From assembly GCF_026191725.2 (NCBI RefSeq), contig NZ_CP120863.1:2460001-2524000 (forward strand): DNA of 64,000 nucleotides. The letters are read 5' to 3'. Positions within the stretch are counted from its first letter, which is position 1. Each line of letters begins with the position of its first letter. The translations under genes and the position numbers were made by a program. This document shows positions 36,989-46,701 of this stretch, one piece after another. The DNA comes from Roseibium porphyridii. GTDB lineage: Bacteria > Pseudomonadota > Alphaproteobacteria > Rhizobiales > Stappiaceae. The notes under the pieces were generated by a model that was not told where the DNA came from, did no database searches, and saw only the letters and a list, made by a program, of their open reading frames with translations.

Positions 36989-38785
36989 TCAGGCCGCCAG
37001 AAACTTGACTGCCAGACCGTCGTCGGACCGCTTGGCCGCACGTTTCAGAGCGATAATCTCGGTATTCAGCTTGTTGGGCGGGATCCTTAAACCCTTTGGA
37101 AGGGTCAGGATTGAAATCGAACATTGCAACAAGGGGAATTGGCGAGTGGTGCCGAAGCGGTCCTGCGCCACCATAAAACCTTGCGCGCGGTGTTCAGCGT
37201 CATAAAAGCTTTCAACATCTACCTGGAAGGCTCGTTTGAGCGCCAGCATACGTGCCGCGACATCGGTCTGATCCGCGTTCATGAAGCCTGCGAAGAAATC
37301 GTCGCCGCCGAGATGGCCATGAAACGTGTCTGTTCCGGATACGTGGCGCTGCACCAACTCTCCGAAAAGGATAATTGCCCTGTCGCCCTGACGATAGCCG
37401 TAAGTATCGTTGAAGGGTTTGAAATTGTCGAAATCCATGTAGCACAAGTGCCGATCGTGTGTGCTCTTGCGCGCGCAATCCGAGATGAACTTGGTGATTG
37501 CACCATTACCCGGCAGCCGCGTCAGCGGGTTTTGATCCTGAGCTTCCTGCAAACGCTTGGCATGTATGATTTTCAGAAGAGATGTCGCCGAAAGGAAACC
37601 GCAATAGCGGAAATTTTCAGTGATGATGATCCCATCTGAATTGATCGACGAGGCAAAGGTCACCAGAAGCATGTCGGCGTTGCTGTCAATATCGGCAATG
37701 GGGCAGGCGCGCACAAATGAGCGCAAGGGAAAGTCGAGCGCTGCCTTGGCGTCGTCATCATCCGGTCCACCTGAATACAGATAGGCTTTCAGATCCCGCT
37801 CATGGATAAGACCCCGCGGTTCGTTGTTGGCATCAAGAACAGGGATGACGCTGGAGTCCTGATTGTGCACGACCATGTCGAGCAGTTCATTCATCGAAGC
37901 GTTGAACTGTATGGTCGGCAAGTTCAAGAGCTCATTACGGATCCTGTCTTGTTCCTCCCGCCGTTTGCGTCCGATGCCAGGGGCCCGGACATGTTCATAG
38001 AACAATTTCGCGTGCGCAGCCTTTTGAAAAGGTTTGGCGACGAACTGGCCCTGGATGAGATCGCAGCCCGCTTCCCGGCAAGCCTTGAATTCCTGTTCAG
38101 TTTCCACGCCTTCCGCGATCACTCGAGAGCCCAGAACATGCGCAAGATTTGCCACGGTTGTAACAAACAGCTTCCTGCGGGCGTCACTGTCGATGTCGTT
38201 TAGGAAAAAGCGATCGATCTTTACATAGTCAGGCGACATGTCGTGCAGCAGGCGCAACTCGGAAGAGCCCCGGCCGAAATCGTCGAGTGTGATGAGGAAC
38301 CCGAGCTGGCGCAGATCATTCAATGCGTGATGTGCAAGGTCGGTAAAAGCTTCCTGATGGCGTTCGGAAAACTCCAGGCAGATCTGATTGGTGCTGAGAC
38401 CGAGCTCGGACACGATCTCACCCAGGCCAAGACGAGGGTCGCCTTCCTCACCAAGATTGCGGCCGTCCAGTTTGAAGTAAAGCTTGGTTCCCTGCGCTAT
38501 TCTAAGGTCTTGAAATCGCAGGAGCGCCTTGCGGAAGAGTTCGGTTTCCAACTGGGCCAGAAACCCGAGCGCATGGGCTTGCCTGATCAGGTCTCCAGGT
38601 GAGGGAGCATGGCCGAATTCGGCGTTTCGAACTTGAGCCTCATAGCCGTAAACGACGCCGGTTCCGATATCCGCGATCGGTTGCAAAGCGAAGTCCAGAA
38701 CACTCAGCATTTCATCACGCGTCCGGAAAAGCACGTCTGTGCTTTCCAAATCAGCCTGTTGAACTGAATGGCGATTCGCTGACAT
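36989..38785 (-). CDS. EAL-CBS-GGDEF cyclic-di-GMP protein
   Basis: A 598-residue cytoplasmic protein in the order EAL (about residues 30-270), a CBS-type pair (about 290-420), GGDEF (about 430-590). The EAL part has YGYEAQVR in place of EAL, but keeps catalytic-type segments DDFGRGSSEL, VKIDRFF, EGVETEQE and QGQFVAKPF. The GGDEF motif reads LGGDDFF, a near-consensus form, and DFDNFKPFNDTYGYRQGD precedes it. It may make, break or only sense c-di-GMP; the CBS pair suggests control by adenine nucleotides. The start is ATG 38783-38785. It is convergent with murI. Confidence 0.9.
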   Translation of the reverse strand: MSANRHSVQQADLESTDVLFRTRDEMLSVLDFALQPIADIGTGVVYGYEAQVRNAEFGHAPSPGDLIRQAHALGFLAQLETELFRKALLRFQDLRIAQGTKLYFKLDGRNLGEEGDPRLGLGEIVSELGLSTNQICLEFSERHQEAFTDLAHHALNDLRQLGFLITLDDFGRGSSELRLLHDMSPDYVKIDRFFLNDIDSDARRKLFVTTVANLAHVLGSRVIAEGVETEQEFKACREAGCDLIQGQFVAKPFQKAAHAKLFYEHVRAPGIGRKRREEQDRIRNELLNLPTIQFNASMNELLDMVVHNQDSSVIPVLDANNEPRGLIHERDLKAYLYSGGPDDDDAKAALDFPLRSFVRACPIADIDSNADMLLVTFASSINSDGIIITENFRYCGFLSATSLLKIIHAKRLQEAQDQNPLTRLPGNGAITKFISDCARKSTHDRHLCYMDFDNFKPFNDTYGYRQGDRAIILFGELVQRHVSGTDTFHGHLGGDDFFAGFMNADQTDVAARMLALKRAFQVDVESFYDAEHRAQGFMVAQDRFGTTRQFPLLQCSISILTLPKGLRIPPNKLNTEIIALKRAAKRSDDGLAVKFLAA

Positions 38786-39263
38786 CCGAGATCCTATACT
38801 CAAGGTCCAACTTCCCAAAGGTACGTTAAGTTTCGAGGAAGTTAGGACCGTGCGTTACTGATATTATTCCCAAGGGTTGTAACGTTGATTGTATAGTGAA
38901 AAACTGCAATTAAGATTTTCTAAATGTATGCATTAATTTGCCTGTTTTATGGGCGGCCGGTCGAAAATCGCAGTTTGTCGTCAATTGCCGGTTCGATATA
39001 CGCCTGATTGTCCCACAAATTCTTGGGTTTAGGGTCTTTTTGAACGAGTTTGACCCGTCGCACATTGACATTCCAGGGACCTGCCTGTACATCCGCGCGG
39101 TCCGGCGGGTTTTGCCTTCCGGCACTACGCACCCGTGGGTATTCCGGCCGGCGCCGTCTAGCCGGGTCCCTGTCGATCGGAGCAGAGCGCTTTGCGTTGT
39201 GTGAAGATAAAGGAGGGCGCGTTTCCTTTTTAGAACAACAACGCGAATTCAAAGGAAACCGCG
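38786..39263. other. Leader region upstream of rpsD
   Basis: About 480 bases between divergent genes. The part from 38,830 to 38,940 is AT-rich and likely holds promoters. Just before rpsD there is a GGAGGG and a long leader (39,205-39,263) with AAGGAAA as ribosome site. I see no gene of its own. Ribosomal protein S4 is often autoregulated at its leader, but no S4-binding fold can be demonstrated by eye. Confidence 0.5.
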
Positions 39264-39881
39264 ATGTCAAAGCGCCACAGCGTTAAGTACAAAATCGACC
39301 GCCGGATGGGCGAAAACATCTGGGGTCGTCCGAAGAGCCCGGCAAACAAACGTGAATACGGCCCGGGTCAACACGGACAGCGCCGCAAAGGCAAACTGTC
39401 TGACTTCGGTGTTCAGCTCCGCGCAAAGCAGAAGCTGAAAGGCTATTACGGCAACATTTCCGAGAAGCAGTTCCGCAAGGTCTACAGCGAAGCATCACGT
39501 CTCAAGGGCGATACTTCCGAAAACCTGATCGGCCTTCTGGAGCGCCGTCTTGATGCAATCATCTACCGCGCCAAATTCGTCCCGACTGTTTTTGCTGCTC
39601 GTCAGTTCATCAACCACGGTCATATCAAGGTCAATGGCAAGCGCGTCAATATCCCGAGCTACCAGCTGCGCCCGGGTGATGTGATCGAAGTTCGCGAAAA
39701 ATCCAAGCAACTCGCACTGGTTCTGGAAGCTATCCAGTCCGCAGAACGCGATGTGCCGGATTACGTTGATGCAGACCACAACAAGATGACTGCTACCTAC
39801 AACCGGATCCCCGGTTTTTCCGATGTGCCTTACCCGGTACAGATGGAACCGAACCTGGTCGTCGAATTCTATTCGCGCTAA
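39264..39881 (+). CDS. rpsD: 30S ribosomal protein S4
   Basis: A 205-residue primary 16S rRNA-binding protein that starts assembly of the 30S body. It begins [22 protein letters not shown] and has the S4 RNA-binding domain with [15 protein letters not shown] and [20 protein letters not shown], typical for alphaproteobacteria, where rpsD stands apart from the main ribosomal operons. A strong intrinsic terminator follows at 39915. ATG 39264 has AAAGGAAA upstream. Confidence 0.98.
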   Translation: MSKRHSVKYKIDRRMGENIWGRPKSPANKREYGPGQHGQRRKGKLSDFGVQLRAKQKLKGYYGNISEKQFRKVYSEASRLKGDTSENLIGLLERRLDAIIYRAKFVPTVFAARQFINHGHIKVNGKRVNIPSYQLRPGDVIEVREKSKQLALVLEAIQSAERDVPDYVDADHNKMTATYNRIPGFSDVPYPVQMEPNLVVEFYSR

Positions 39882-39914
39882 CAGTCGTCGAATATTCGAT
39901 TTCGGAAAATTTGA

Positions 39915-39943
39915 AAGGCCCGCCAAACCGGCGGGCCTTTTTG
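39915..39943 (+). terminator. Intrinsic terminator of rpsD
   Basis: A perfect 10-bp stem (39915-39924 with 39930-39939) with an AAACC loop is followed by TTT. It lies 34 bases past the rpsD stop. Confidence 0.9.
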
Positions 39944-40001
39944 TGTTTGGAGATCGTCAATACTTCGCGTCTGAATACGAAGTGTACCAACTGATATCGG
40001 C

Positions 40002-40490
40002 TTAGATGTCGTTTCGTGGAATGCGTAACAGCTGACCCGGAAAAATCAGGTTGGGATCGCTCAAGATGTGCTGGTTGGCCTCGAAAATCGGCTGAAAATT
40101 GGAGTTGCCATATTGATCCTGGGCAATTTTTGTCAGCGTATCACCGGGCTTTACAGTATAGGGCTGCCATCCTCCGTAACCCGGCATTATCTTCGGCCCG
40201 AAAAGGACCGGAATAACGACTGAGGGGCCGTTTTCGTTCCCGGTGTCGTCGGCAAGTGTCAGGAACAAACGGTTCAGCTGGAAACTGTTGGTGTCCGGGA
40301 TATCTATGGATCCCTGAAATTGCCTCAGACCAAGCGCGCCAACCGTTGTGAAGGATGAATACTCATCGTGTCCTTCAGAGACACGGATACTCAAGGTGCC
40401 CTCAAACGCTGCAGCGTTTCCGGCGATCATGATTTTGGAGCCTACAAGATCAAATGGTTGAGGCTGCTGAATGTCGAGCGTAACAGTCAA
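40002..40490 (-). CDS. Gmad2-type immunoglobulin-like and LysM domain protein
   Basis: A 162-residue protein. Residues 5-105 read as a Gmad2-like beta-sandwich (FDLVGSKIMIAGNAAAFEGTLSIRV...GSIDIPDTNSFQLNRLFLTL) and residues 112-160 as a LysM peptidoglycan-binding domain (YTVKPGDTLTKIAQDQYGN...NLIFPGQLLRIP). No signal peptide is evident. The start is TTG 40488-40490, favoured because an AGGAGGAGGG ribosome site lies seven bases upstream and no ATG is available. It may bind cell-wall glycans, though its route out of the cell is unclear. Confidence 0.78.
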   Translation of the reverse strand: MTVTLDIQQPQPFDLVGSKIMIAGNAAAFEGTLSIRVSEGHDEYSSFTTVGALGLRQFQGSIDIPDTNSFQLNRLFLTLADDTGNENGPSVVIPVLFGPKIMPGYGGWQPYTVKPGDTLTKIAQDQYGNSNFQPIFEANQHILSDPNLIFPGQLLRIPRNDI

Positions 40491-40764
40491 AACAATACCC
40501 TCCTCCTGAGTAACCTCAGGACCTATGTGTCACCCCCCAGCAAGCACTCATCACACTACAATGCTTTCGCGGGTAAATGAAAGTTACAACCTTTGGTTCT
40601 ATCCTGCATTGCAGCGCCGGTCGGCACATTCCGTTGTCTGCTTCAGATTGAAAGGAAACCAGAGATTGAAATTTTCGAAAGTTAGCCAAATTCTTGTGTT
40701 TGGGTTAAAACCATAGGCGCAACTCAGCCGTGCATCTTTTGACGGTTTATGGAGGGGGAAAATC

Positions 40765-41229
40765 ATGAGTGAAAAATTGGAGGTTGTTAAGTCCTGGTTT
40801 GAACGCGTCTGGGCGCAGGAAGATGAGGGAGCTATCGAAGAGCTCTTTGTATCTGACGGACCTGCGAGAGGGCTTGGCACATATGTTCGAGATGATGATG
40901 CGCGTTTCGCTGATCACGCGAGAATTGGCCCAGAGGGCTTCAAGGAATTCCACCGTTCCTTGCTCAAGCTGGTTGGCAATGTCGATATTTCAGTCACCAT
41001 GGATATGGAACAAGGTGACTGGCTCGCGTTGCTCTGTGTTTTGAAAGCAACAAAGCGGGGCACGGACATGAAGGTGCAGACGACTGGAACCATTTTCATC
41101 AAAGTCGCAAACGGGCAAATCATTGAGGCCTACAATCACTTTGATTTCATGAGCCTTTTTGGACAGCTGGGCCTGCTGCCTGAAAACACATTCGGTGAAT
41201 GCCTTTGTGGAGAGCGCATCGGCGTTTAA
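40765..41229 (+). CDS. SnoaL-like ester cyclase/NTF2-fold protein
   Basis: A 154-residue NTF2-fold protein. The pattern KSWFERVWAQEDEGAIEELF...FKEFHRSLLKL...GTIFIKVANGQIIEAYNHFDFMSLFGQLGLLP is the SnoaL-like/ester cyclase family signature. Members bind small hydrophobic compounds and include polyketide cyclases, but most bacterial copies have no known substrate. It has GGAGGGGG before its ATG and stands alone upstream of ttcA. Confidence 0.85.
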   Translation: MSEKLEVVKSWFERVWAQEDEGAIEELFVSDGPARGLGTYVRDDDARFADHARIGPEGFKEFHRSLLKLVGNVDISVTMDMEQGDWLALLCVLKATKRGTDMKVQTTGTIFIKVANGQIIEAYNHFDFMSLFGQLGLLPENTFGECLCGERIGV

Positions 41230-41363
41230 ACAGCACGCGCGCGAAGGCAAAAGACAGTTGAGAACCTTCTCTTGATGGCAAGAGCCTTCGGGCGCTTTTT
41301 CTTGGCCTTGCCGTAACAATCCGCTATGTCAGCCGAAACAACGATGTTTTCCAGGCTGCTCGC

Positions 41364-42305
41364 ATGAATGATATTGCAAACGACACGGATACAGGCGTTC
41401 CGGCGCTCCTGCGCAACGTGCCTTCCAGTGTTGACTTTAAAAAACTGCGCAAGCGCCTGCTTCGTCAAGCGCGCGAAGCGATCAGCGATTTTGGAATGCT
41501 GCCCGCTGAGGCCTCGCAGGAAAAGCGCCCGAAATGGCTTGTCTGCTTGTCCGGCGGCAAAGACAGTTACACACTTCTGGCGGTCCTGATTGAGTTGAAA
41601 TGGCGCGGCCTTTTGCCCGTGGATCTTCTGGCCTGCAATCTGGATCAGGCCCAGCCGGGCTTTCCTGCCGATGTTCTGCCAAGGTTCTTTGAGGAAAACG
41701 GCATCGAACATCTCATCATTCGCGAAGACACTTATTCCATCGTCACTGACAAGATCCCTGAAAACCGAACCTACTGCTCGCTGTGCTCCCGCCTTAGGCG
41801 GGGGATCTTGTATCGGGTTGCGAGAGAGCAAGGATGCGAGGCGATTGTTCTGGGGCATCACAGGGAAGACATCCTTGAAACGTTTTTCATGAACCTCTTT
41901 CACGGTGGCCGGCTTGCATCGATGCCGCCGAAGCTGATCAATGATGAGGGCGATCTACTTGTGCTGCGCCCGCTGGCATATGCGGCAGAAAGCGACATCG
42001 CCAAGTTCTCTGCACGGATGGAGTTCCCGATCATACCCTGCAATCTCTGTGGCTCTCAGGACGGGTTGCAACGTGAAGAAGTGAAACGCATGCTTCAGGG
42101 ATGGGAAAAGCAGACACCCGGGCGCTTGGGAGTGATGGCAAGGGCACTTGCGCACACACGCCCGTCGCATCTTATGGACAGGTCGATCTATGACTTCGTC
42201 AATCTTCGCCCTGCCGATGGAGCAGGGGACGCGCAAGGCGGCGAGGCCGAAGAACCCTGTGGGGCCAGCCTTGCAATGACGGCAAAGCTGTTTGCGGCAG
42301 AATGA
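41364..42305 (+). CDS. ttcA: tRNA 2-thiocytidine(32) biosynthesis protein TtcA
   Basis: A 313-residue PP-loop ATPase that installs 2-thiocytidine at position 32 of some tRNAs. The PP-loop is [12 protein letters not shown], and the [4Fe-4S]-binding cysteines lie in [12 protein letters not shown] and later PCNLCGSQ. The DNA-level layout is that of a single gene. TrmJ, encoded at 35.3 kb, modifies the same tRNA nucleotide position, but the two genes are not co-transcribed. Confidence 0.95.
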   Translation: MNDIANDTDTGVPALLRNVPSSVDFKKLRKRLLRQAREAISDFGMLPAEASQEKRPKWLVCLSGGKDSYTLLAVLIELKWRGLLPVDLLACNLDQAQPGFPADVLPRFFEENGIEHLIIREDTYSIVTDKIPENRTYCSLCSRLRRGILYRVAREQGCEAIVLGHHREDILETFFMNLFHGGRLASMPPKLINDEGDLLVLRPLAYAAESDIAKFSARMEFPIIPCNLCGSQDGLQREEVKRMLQGWEKQTPGRLGVMARALAHTRPSHLMDRSIYDFVNLRPADGAGDAQGGEAEEPCGASLAMTAKLFAAE

Positions 42306-42315
42306 CTTGATCGCA

Positions 42316-43188
42316 CTATTGGAACAGCTCTCTGAGCCATGTTTCAACTCTTTGTGCTGAAGGTTTTCGCATTGAAGATCCTTCCCGGTGAAGCAGATAG
42401 TGGGTCTGCAGCGCGGGAATGGTTGTCTCAAAGGGAATGGCAAGGCGTCCGCTTGAGGCCAGCTGCCTCGCAACGCGCCCCAAGAGCAGTGCGACACCTC
42501 CCTTTGCTGCGGCCCATTCTACGGCAGCAAGCGAGGTGTCGACGGTGATGCCTCGATCTTCAGGCATAGATATTCCCTGTGCTTCAAAAAATCTGACCCA
42601 ATGGTTTTCAAATCCAAGAATGTGGATCAACGGGTATTCTGACAGGTCTGCGGCCGAATGCAGGTTTACTGCAAGGTCCGGGTGACAGACAGGAACCATG
42701 ACCTCCAGGCCAAGCGCCTCCGCGTGAGCGCCTGGCCAGTTTCCTGTCCCCAAGCGGATTTCGATATCAATACCGGTTTCAAGAACGGTGTCCGCCCAGA
42801 TTGCAGACAGCAACCTGATCTCAATCTCGGGGTACTCGTTTTGAAACGAGGCGAGAGCCGGCGCAATGATGAGAACGGCCTCGGAAATAGGTGCTCGAAT
42901 GGTAACCGAGCCCGGAGCGGTTGTTCCAAAGAGCCCTGTTGTTGAAACGGCGAGGTCTGTCAATGCCTTGCGGACAGAAGGCAGATAAGCCTTGCCGCTG
43001 GCCGTCAGGTCCACATTCCGTGTGCTGCGAATAAGGAGCTGATGTCCAAGCTGCTGTTCCAGGGCCCTGATGTGAGTGCTGATGGCAGCCTGGGTCAGGC
43101 CAAGTTCTTCTCCGGCAGCCGTGAAGCTGCCGTTGCGGCTTGCGGCTTCAAAACTTCTAAGCCATTGGAGGTTCGGGACTGACAGCAT
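42316..43188 (-). CDS. LysR-family transcriptional regulator, GcvA-like
   Basis: A 290-residue LysR regulator. The helix-turn-helix (LRSFEAASRNGSFTAAGEELGLTQAAISTHIRALEQQLG) and the GcvA-like effector domain (PLIHILGFENHWVRFFEAQG) are clear. It is divergent from the dehydrogenase pair at 43304-45720 with a 115-bp gap, and most likely controls them. Confidence 0.92.
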   Translation of the reverse strand: MLSVPNLQWLRSFEAASRNGSFTAAGEELGLTQAAISTHIRALEQQLGHQLLIRSTRNVDLTASGKAYLPSVRKALTDLAVSTTGLFGTTAPGSVTIRAPISEAVLIIAPALASFQNEYPEIEIRLLSAIWADTVLETGIDIEIRLGTGNWPGAHAEALGLEVMVPVCHPDLAVNLHSAADLSEYPLIHILGFENHWVRFFEAQGISMPEDRGITVDTSLAAVEWAAAKGGVALLLGRVARQLASSGRLAIPFETTIPALQTHYLLHREGSSMRKPSAQRVETWLRELFQ

Positions 43189-43303
43189 TTTTCCAACTCA
43201 TAAAAAAATCGATGCAATCAACCTAAATTATATCGTTTCTCTTTTCCAGACTCGAGCGACAAACTGAAGGCATGTTCAAACGATTGCCGAAAGGGCACCT
43301 TTC

Positions 43304-44296
43304 ATGCGTGTCGGTTTTATTGGTCTAGGAAATGTCGGCGGAAAACTGGCCGGAAGCATCTTGCGCAATGGTTATCAGCTGGATGTTCATGATCTCAATC
43401 CGCTCCCTGTCGAAAAGTTCGTATCTCTGGGAGCGAACCGGGCCGCCACGCCCAAGGAAATGGCCGGTAGATGCGACGTTGTCATCACCTGTCTGCCGAC
43501 GCCATCGGCCTGTGCATCGGTTGTCGAAGGGCCAGAAGGCCTTCTGGAAGGCATGGGGCCAGGCAAGATCTGGGCGGAAATGTCCACCACTGATGCCGAT
43601 GAGACAAGACGCCTGGCAGGACGTGTCATCGCCGCAGGCGGCGAAGCGATCGAATGTCCGGTCTCCGGTGGCTGTCATCGTGCTGCCACCGGCAACATTT
43701 CAATCTTTGCAGGATGTAGCCGCGAGACGTTTGAAAGGGCCTTGCCTTTTCTGACTGTGCTCGGTCGGCGGGTTCTTCATACAGGTGATATCGGCTCGGC
43801 TTCCGTCTTGAAGGTGGTCACAAACTACCTGGCGACGGCGAACCTCGTCTCATTGGCGGAAGCGCTGGTGACCTGCAAAGCTGCCGGATTGGACTTGAAC
43901 ACGTCATACGAGGCCATTCGGATCTCGTCCGGTAACTCCTTCGTTCACGAGACGGAAAGCCAGGTGATCCTCAATGGCTCTCGAGACATTTCCTTCACGA
44001 TGGACCTGGTTGCCAAGGACATTGGACTGTTCCAGAATTTGGCTCAAAGTCACGACGTGCCCTTGGAAGTGTCACCCTTGCTGAACCGCATCTTCGCCGA
44101 TGCGATTGACAGATACGGAGAGCGTGAGCTTTCACCCAATATTATCAAAAGGCTGGAAGAGGCGACCGGACTTGAGGTCCTTGCTAACGGATTTCCACCC
44201 GAGATGATTGACGACGAACCGGAAGAGCCTGGATACGAGGTAAAGCCTACGCAAGATGTCTGCATTTACGATGAACGGGAAGGTGCGGACGGATGA
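43304..44296 (+). CDS. NAD(P)-dependent beta-hydroxyacid dehydrogenase (3-hydroxyisobutyrate dehydrogenase family)
   Basis: A 330-residue enzyme with N-terminal Rossmann motif FIGLGNVGGKLAGS, the substrate-binding signature CPVSGGCHRAATGNI, and the catalytic lysine in SVLKVVTNYLATAN. It oxidises a beta-hydroxy acid to a semialdehyde or keto acid. A 30-residue acidic C-terminal tail goes beyond the family core. It overlaps the aldehyde dehydrogenase gene by four bases (ATGA), so its product is likely passed to that enzyme. Confidence 0.88.
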   Translation: MRVGFIGLGNVGGKLAGSILRNGYQLDVHDLNPLPVEKFVSLGANRAATPKEMAGRCDVVITCLPTPSACASVVEGPEGLLEGMGPGKIWAEMSTTDADETRRLAGRVIAAGGEAIECPVSGGCHRAATGNISIFAGCSRETFERALPFLTVLGRRVLHTGDIGSASVLKVVTNYLATANLVSLAEALVTCKAAGLDLNTSYEAIRISSGNSFVHETESQVILNGSRDISFTMDLVAKDIGLFQNLAQSHDVPLEVSPLLNRIFADAIDRYGERELSPNIIKRLEEATGLEVLANGFPPEMIDDEPEEPGYEVKPTQDVCIYDEREGADG

Positions 44297-45720
44297 TTGA
44301 AAAGCGCCAATTCTATATCGGTGGAAGGTGGGTTGAGCCGCTTGGTCCTGATCAAATGGACGTGGTCAATCCTGCAAACGAAGAAGCGGTTGGCATAATC
44401 TCGATGGGCACGGCAGCCGACGTCGACAAGGCTGTCTCGGCGGCAAAAGATGCGTTTCCTGGCTGGGCTGAAACGTCTATTGACGAACGGGCGGCGCTCA
44501 TCGAACGGATCATCGAGGTCTACAAGCGGCGAACACCTGAAATGGACGCAGCGATCCGGCTGGAAATGGGGGCTCCCCAAACCTTCGCACGCGAACAGCA
44601 GACGCCAGCCGGTATTGGCCATTTGATGGCAACGCTGGAAGCATTGAAATCTCACCGTTTCGAGAGATCGTCGCCGCGTGGAGGAAGCTTGATTGTGCAC
44701 GAGCCTGTCGGGGTTTGCGGTCTGATCACACCCTGGAACTGGCCAATCAATCAGATCGCCGCAAAAGTTGCTCCAGCGCTTGCCGCGGGATGCACCATGG
44801 TTCTGAAGCCAAGTGAAATAGCGCCTCTTTCCGCGCTGCTTTTTGCTGAAATGCTTGATGAAGCAGGCTGTCCTGCCGGTGTTTTCAACCTGATCAACGG
44901 CGATGGCCCAACTGTCGGTGCGGCGATGTCGGCCCATCCGGACATTGATATGATGTCCTTCACCGGTTCGACGCGGGCAGGGGTTTCTGTCGCGCAGAAT
45001 GCAGCTCCCACTGTCAAACGTGTTGCGCTCGAACTTGGCGGCAAATCGGCAAATCTGCTTTTTGCCGATGCGGATCTGGAATCCGCTATCCGATACTCAC
45101 TGGAGAGCTGCTTCCTGAATTCGGGCCAATCCTGTGATGCGCCGACCAGGTTGCTGGTAGAGGCAAAGGTCTACGATCTGGCCGTAGACCTCGCAGCGAA
45201 GTTTGCCGGTCAGACCAGGGTGGGTGACCCGGCACGGGAAGGAGCGCATATCGGGCCCGTCATCAGCGGTCTGCAGTATGAAAAAATCCAGGGTCATATT
45301 GAACGTGCCATTGCCGACGGAGCCAGACTTGTTGCTGGAGGTCCCGGCAAACCGGACGGGTTCGACAGGGGCTTTTTTGTCAAGCCAACCGTTTTCGCTG
45401 ACGTAACCAATTTAATGGCCATTGCCCGGACCGAAGTCTTCGGCCCGGTTCTGGTCATGATCCCCTTTCAAACCGAGGAAGAGGGGATCGCCATGGCAAA
45501 CGACACGCCATACGGTCTTGCCGCCTATCTGCAAACCGGTGATCAGGAGCGCGCGAACCGGGTTGCGCGAAAGTTGAGGGCGGGAAGCGTTTACATCAAC
45601 GGCGGCAGTCCGGATTGGGATGTGCCTTTCGGTGGCTATAAACAGTCGGGGAATGGTCGCGAATATGGCGAGTTTGGCCTTGAGGATTTTCTGGAGGTGA
45701 AGGCCATCACGACTGCTTAG
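44293..45720 (+). CDS. NAD(P)-dependent aldehyde dehydrogenase
   Basis: A 475-residue ALDH-superfamily enzyme. The NAD-binding and catalytic motifs are present: TPWNWPINQI, FTGSTRAG, the general base Glu in LELGGKSANLLF, and the nucleophile Cys in NSGQSCDAPTR. The C-terminal FGGYKQSGNGRE is also typical. It oxidises an aldehyde to a carboxylic acid. Its pairing with a beta-hydroxyacid dehydrogenase under a LysR regulator suggests breakdown of a hydroxy acid through a semialdehyde. Confidence 0.93.
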   Translation: MIEKRQFYIGGRWVEPLGPDQMDVVNPANEEAVGIISMGTAADVDKAVSAAKDAFPGWAETSIDERAALIERIIEVYKRRTPEMDAAIRLEMGAPQTFAREQQTPAGIGHLMATLEALKSHRFERSSPRGGSLIVHEPVGVCGLITPWNWPINQIAAKVAPALAAGCTMVLKPSEIAPLSALLFAEMLDEAGCPAGVFNLINGDGPTVGAAMSAHPDIDMMSFTGSTRAGVSVAQNAAPTVKRVALELGGKSANLLFADADLESAIRYSLESCFLNSGQSCDAPTRLLVEAKVYDLAVDLAAKFAGQTRVGDPAREGAHIGPVISGLQYEKIQGHIERAIADGARLVAGGPGKPDGFDRGFFVKPTVFADVTNLMAIARTEVFGPVLVMIPFQTEEEGIAMANDTPYGLAAYLQTGDQERANRVARKLRAGSVYINGGSPDWDVPFGGYKQSGNGREYGEFGLEDFLEVKAITTA

Positions 45721-46124
45721 GTGCGCTCATTTGATCAGGCGAACACATCCAGTTTTTCGCGAATTGGACCAATGCAAGAATGCGGGCGCGGCATTTTGAA
45801 CGCTTAATACGATGCGTCGACAAGTCTTGGACGAAATGAAACGTCATTCAGTCGCGAAGAGTTGGCAGTGCGCTCTTCAGTGCTGTGCCAATTCCCGACC
45901 CATATCCACAGGCCAAAGCTCAACTTCGGTGCTTGGCTGGAGGCACGGTATCACTGTCTGCAAGGCCGGGTTCAGTCAATGAACCCAAAATGGATGATGA
46001 TGATTAGATAGCTATCTTTTGCTCTAAATGAGTATATTGTGTAGAATTCAGTTAACAGCCTACAAGCCCGTGAACGGGTCTTGAGTTTTCAGACTGGTGA
46101 AACTCCCTACGGTGAGGCAGCGAC
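45721..46124. other. Intergenic region with no recognised gene
   Basis: About 400 bases. Neither strand shows a convincing gene, although the composition of 45,760-45,990 is gene-like and could be a decayed coding sequence. The AT-rich stretch 46,000-46,060 probably holds the promoter of the RidA gene. Confidence 0.4.
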
Positions 46125-46559
46125 ATGGCAAAAAGTTTTGATCCTTCAGATCTCTGGAGCCCTTTTGGTGCCTTTTCTCAGAGTGTGATCGCTGGAGAAG
46201 GAAAAACGATCTACTTAAAGGGGCAAGTTTCGCTCGGACCAGATGGTGAGGTTGTCGGTGAGGGGGACATGGCGGCTCAAGTTGCTCAAGTCTTGAAAAA
46301 CATCTCCTGTGTTCTGGGCGCTATGGGTGGACGAATGAGCGACATTGTTTCACTCCAGCAATTTACGACAGATATTCAAGCCTTCATGCGCTGTGCTGAA
46401 ATAAGGTCACGTTTCTTTGACGCGCCTTATCCTGTCACAACAACTTTGGAAATCTCATCGCTTTATGACGCAAGATTGCTTGTTGAGATAACCGCCATTG
46501 CTGAAATCCCTGTAAGCCGCTTTGTCATGCCAGATGCCGCGTTGGAAAAGCACCAATAA
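46125..46559 (+). CDS. RidA-family (YjgF/YER057c) protein
   Basis: A 144-residue protein of the RidA superfamily. The pattern FSQSVIAGEGKTIYLKGQVSLGPDGEVVGEGDMAAQVAQVLKNI and a C-terminal VEITAIAEIPVSRF support this. True RidA proteins hydrolyse reactive enamines and imines and carry a conserved arginine; here the equivalent region (SSLYDARLLVEITAIA) has one arginine nearby, so deaminase activity is possible but not shown. It has GTGAGGCAG upstream of its ATG. Confidence 0.82.
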   Translation: MAKSFDPSDLWSPFGAFSQSVIAGEGKTIYLKGQVSLGPDGEVVGEGDMAAQVAQVLKNISCVLGAMGGRMSDIVSLQQFTTDIQAFMRCAEIRSRFFDAPYPVTTTLEISSLYDARLLVEITAIAEIPVSRFVMPDAALEKHQ

Positions 46560-46701
46560 CTCAATTGTACAGCGCACTGTTCGACCGCCAGGTAGAGCTG
46601 AAGGATGAACACTCTTTAGAACAGTGTTACGCCTGAGCGAAATGCGTCTTTAAGATGCCGACGGTAACGGTTTCAATCCAAATCGAAGGAAGCCCAAAAA
46701 G

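Noticed and set aside
45721..46124. A degraded gene upstream of ridA
   Set aside because: The composition is gene-like, but no frame is open long enough on either strand and no family pattern emerged, so it is listed only as intergenic.
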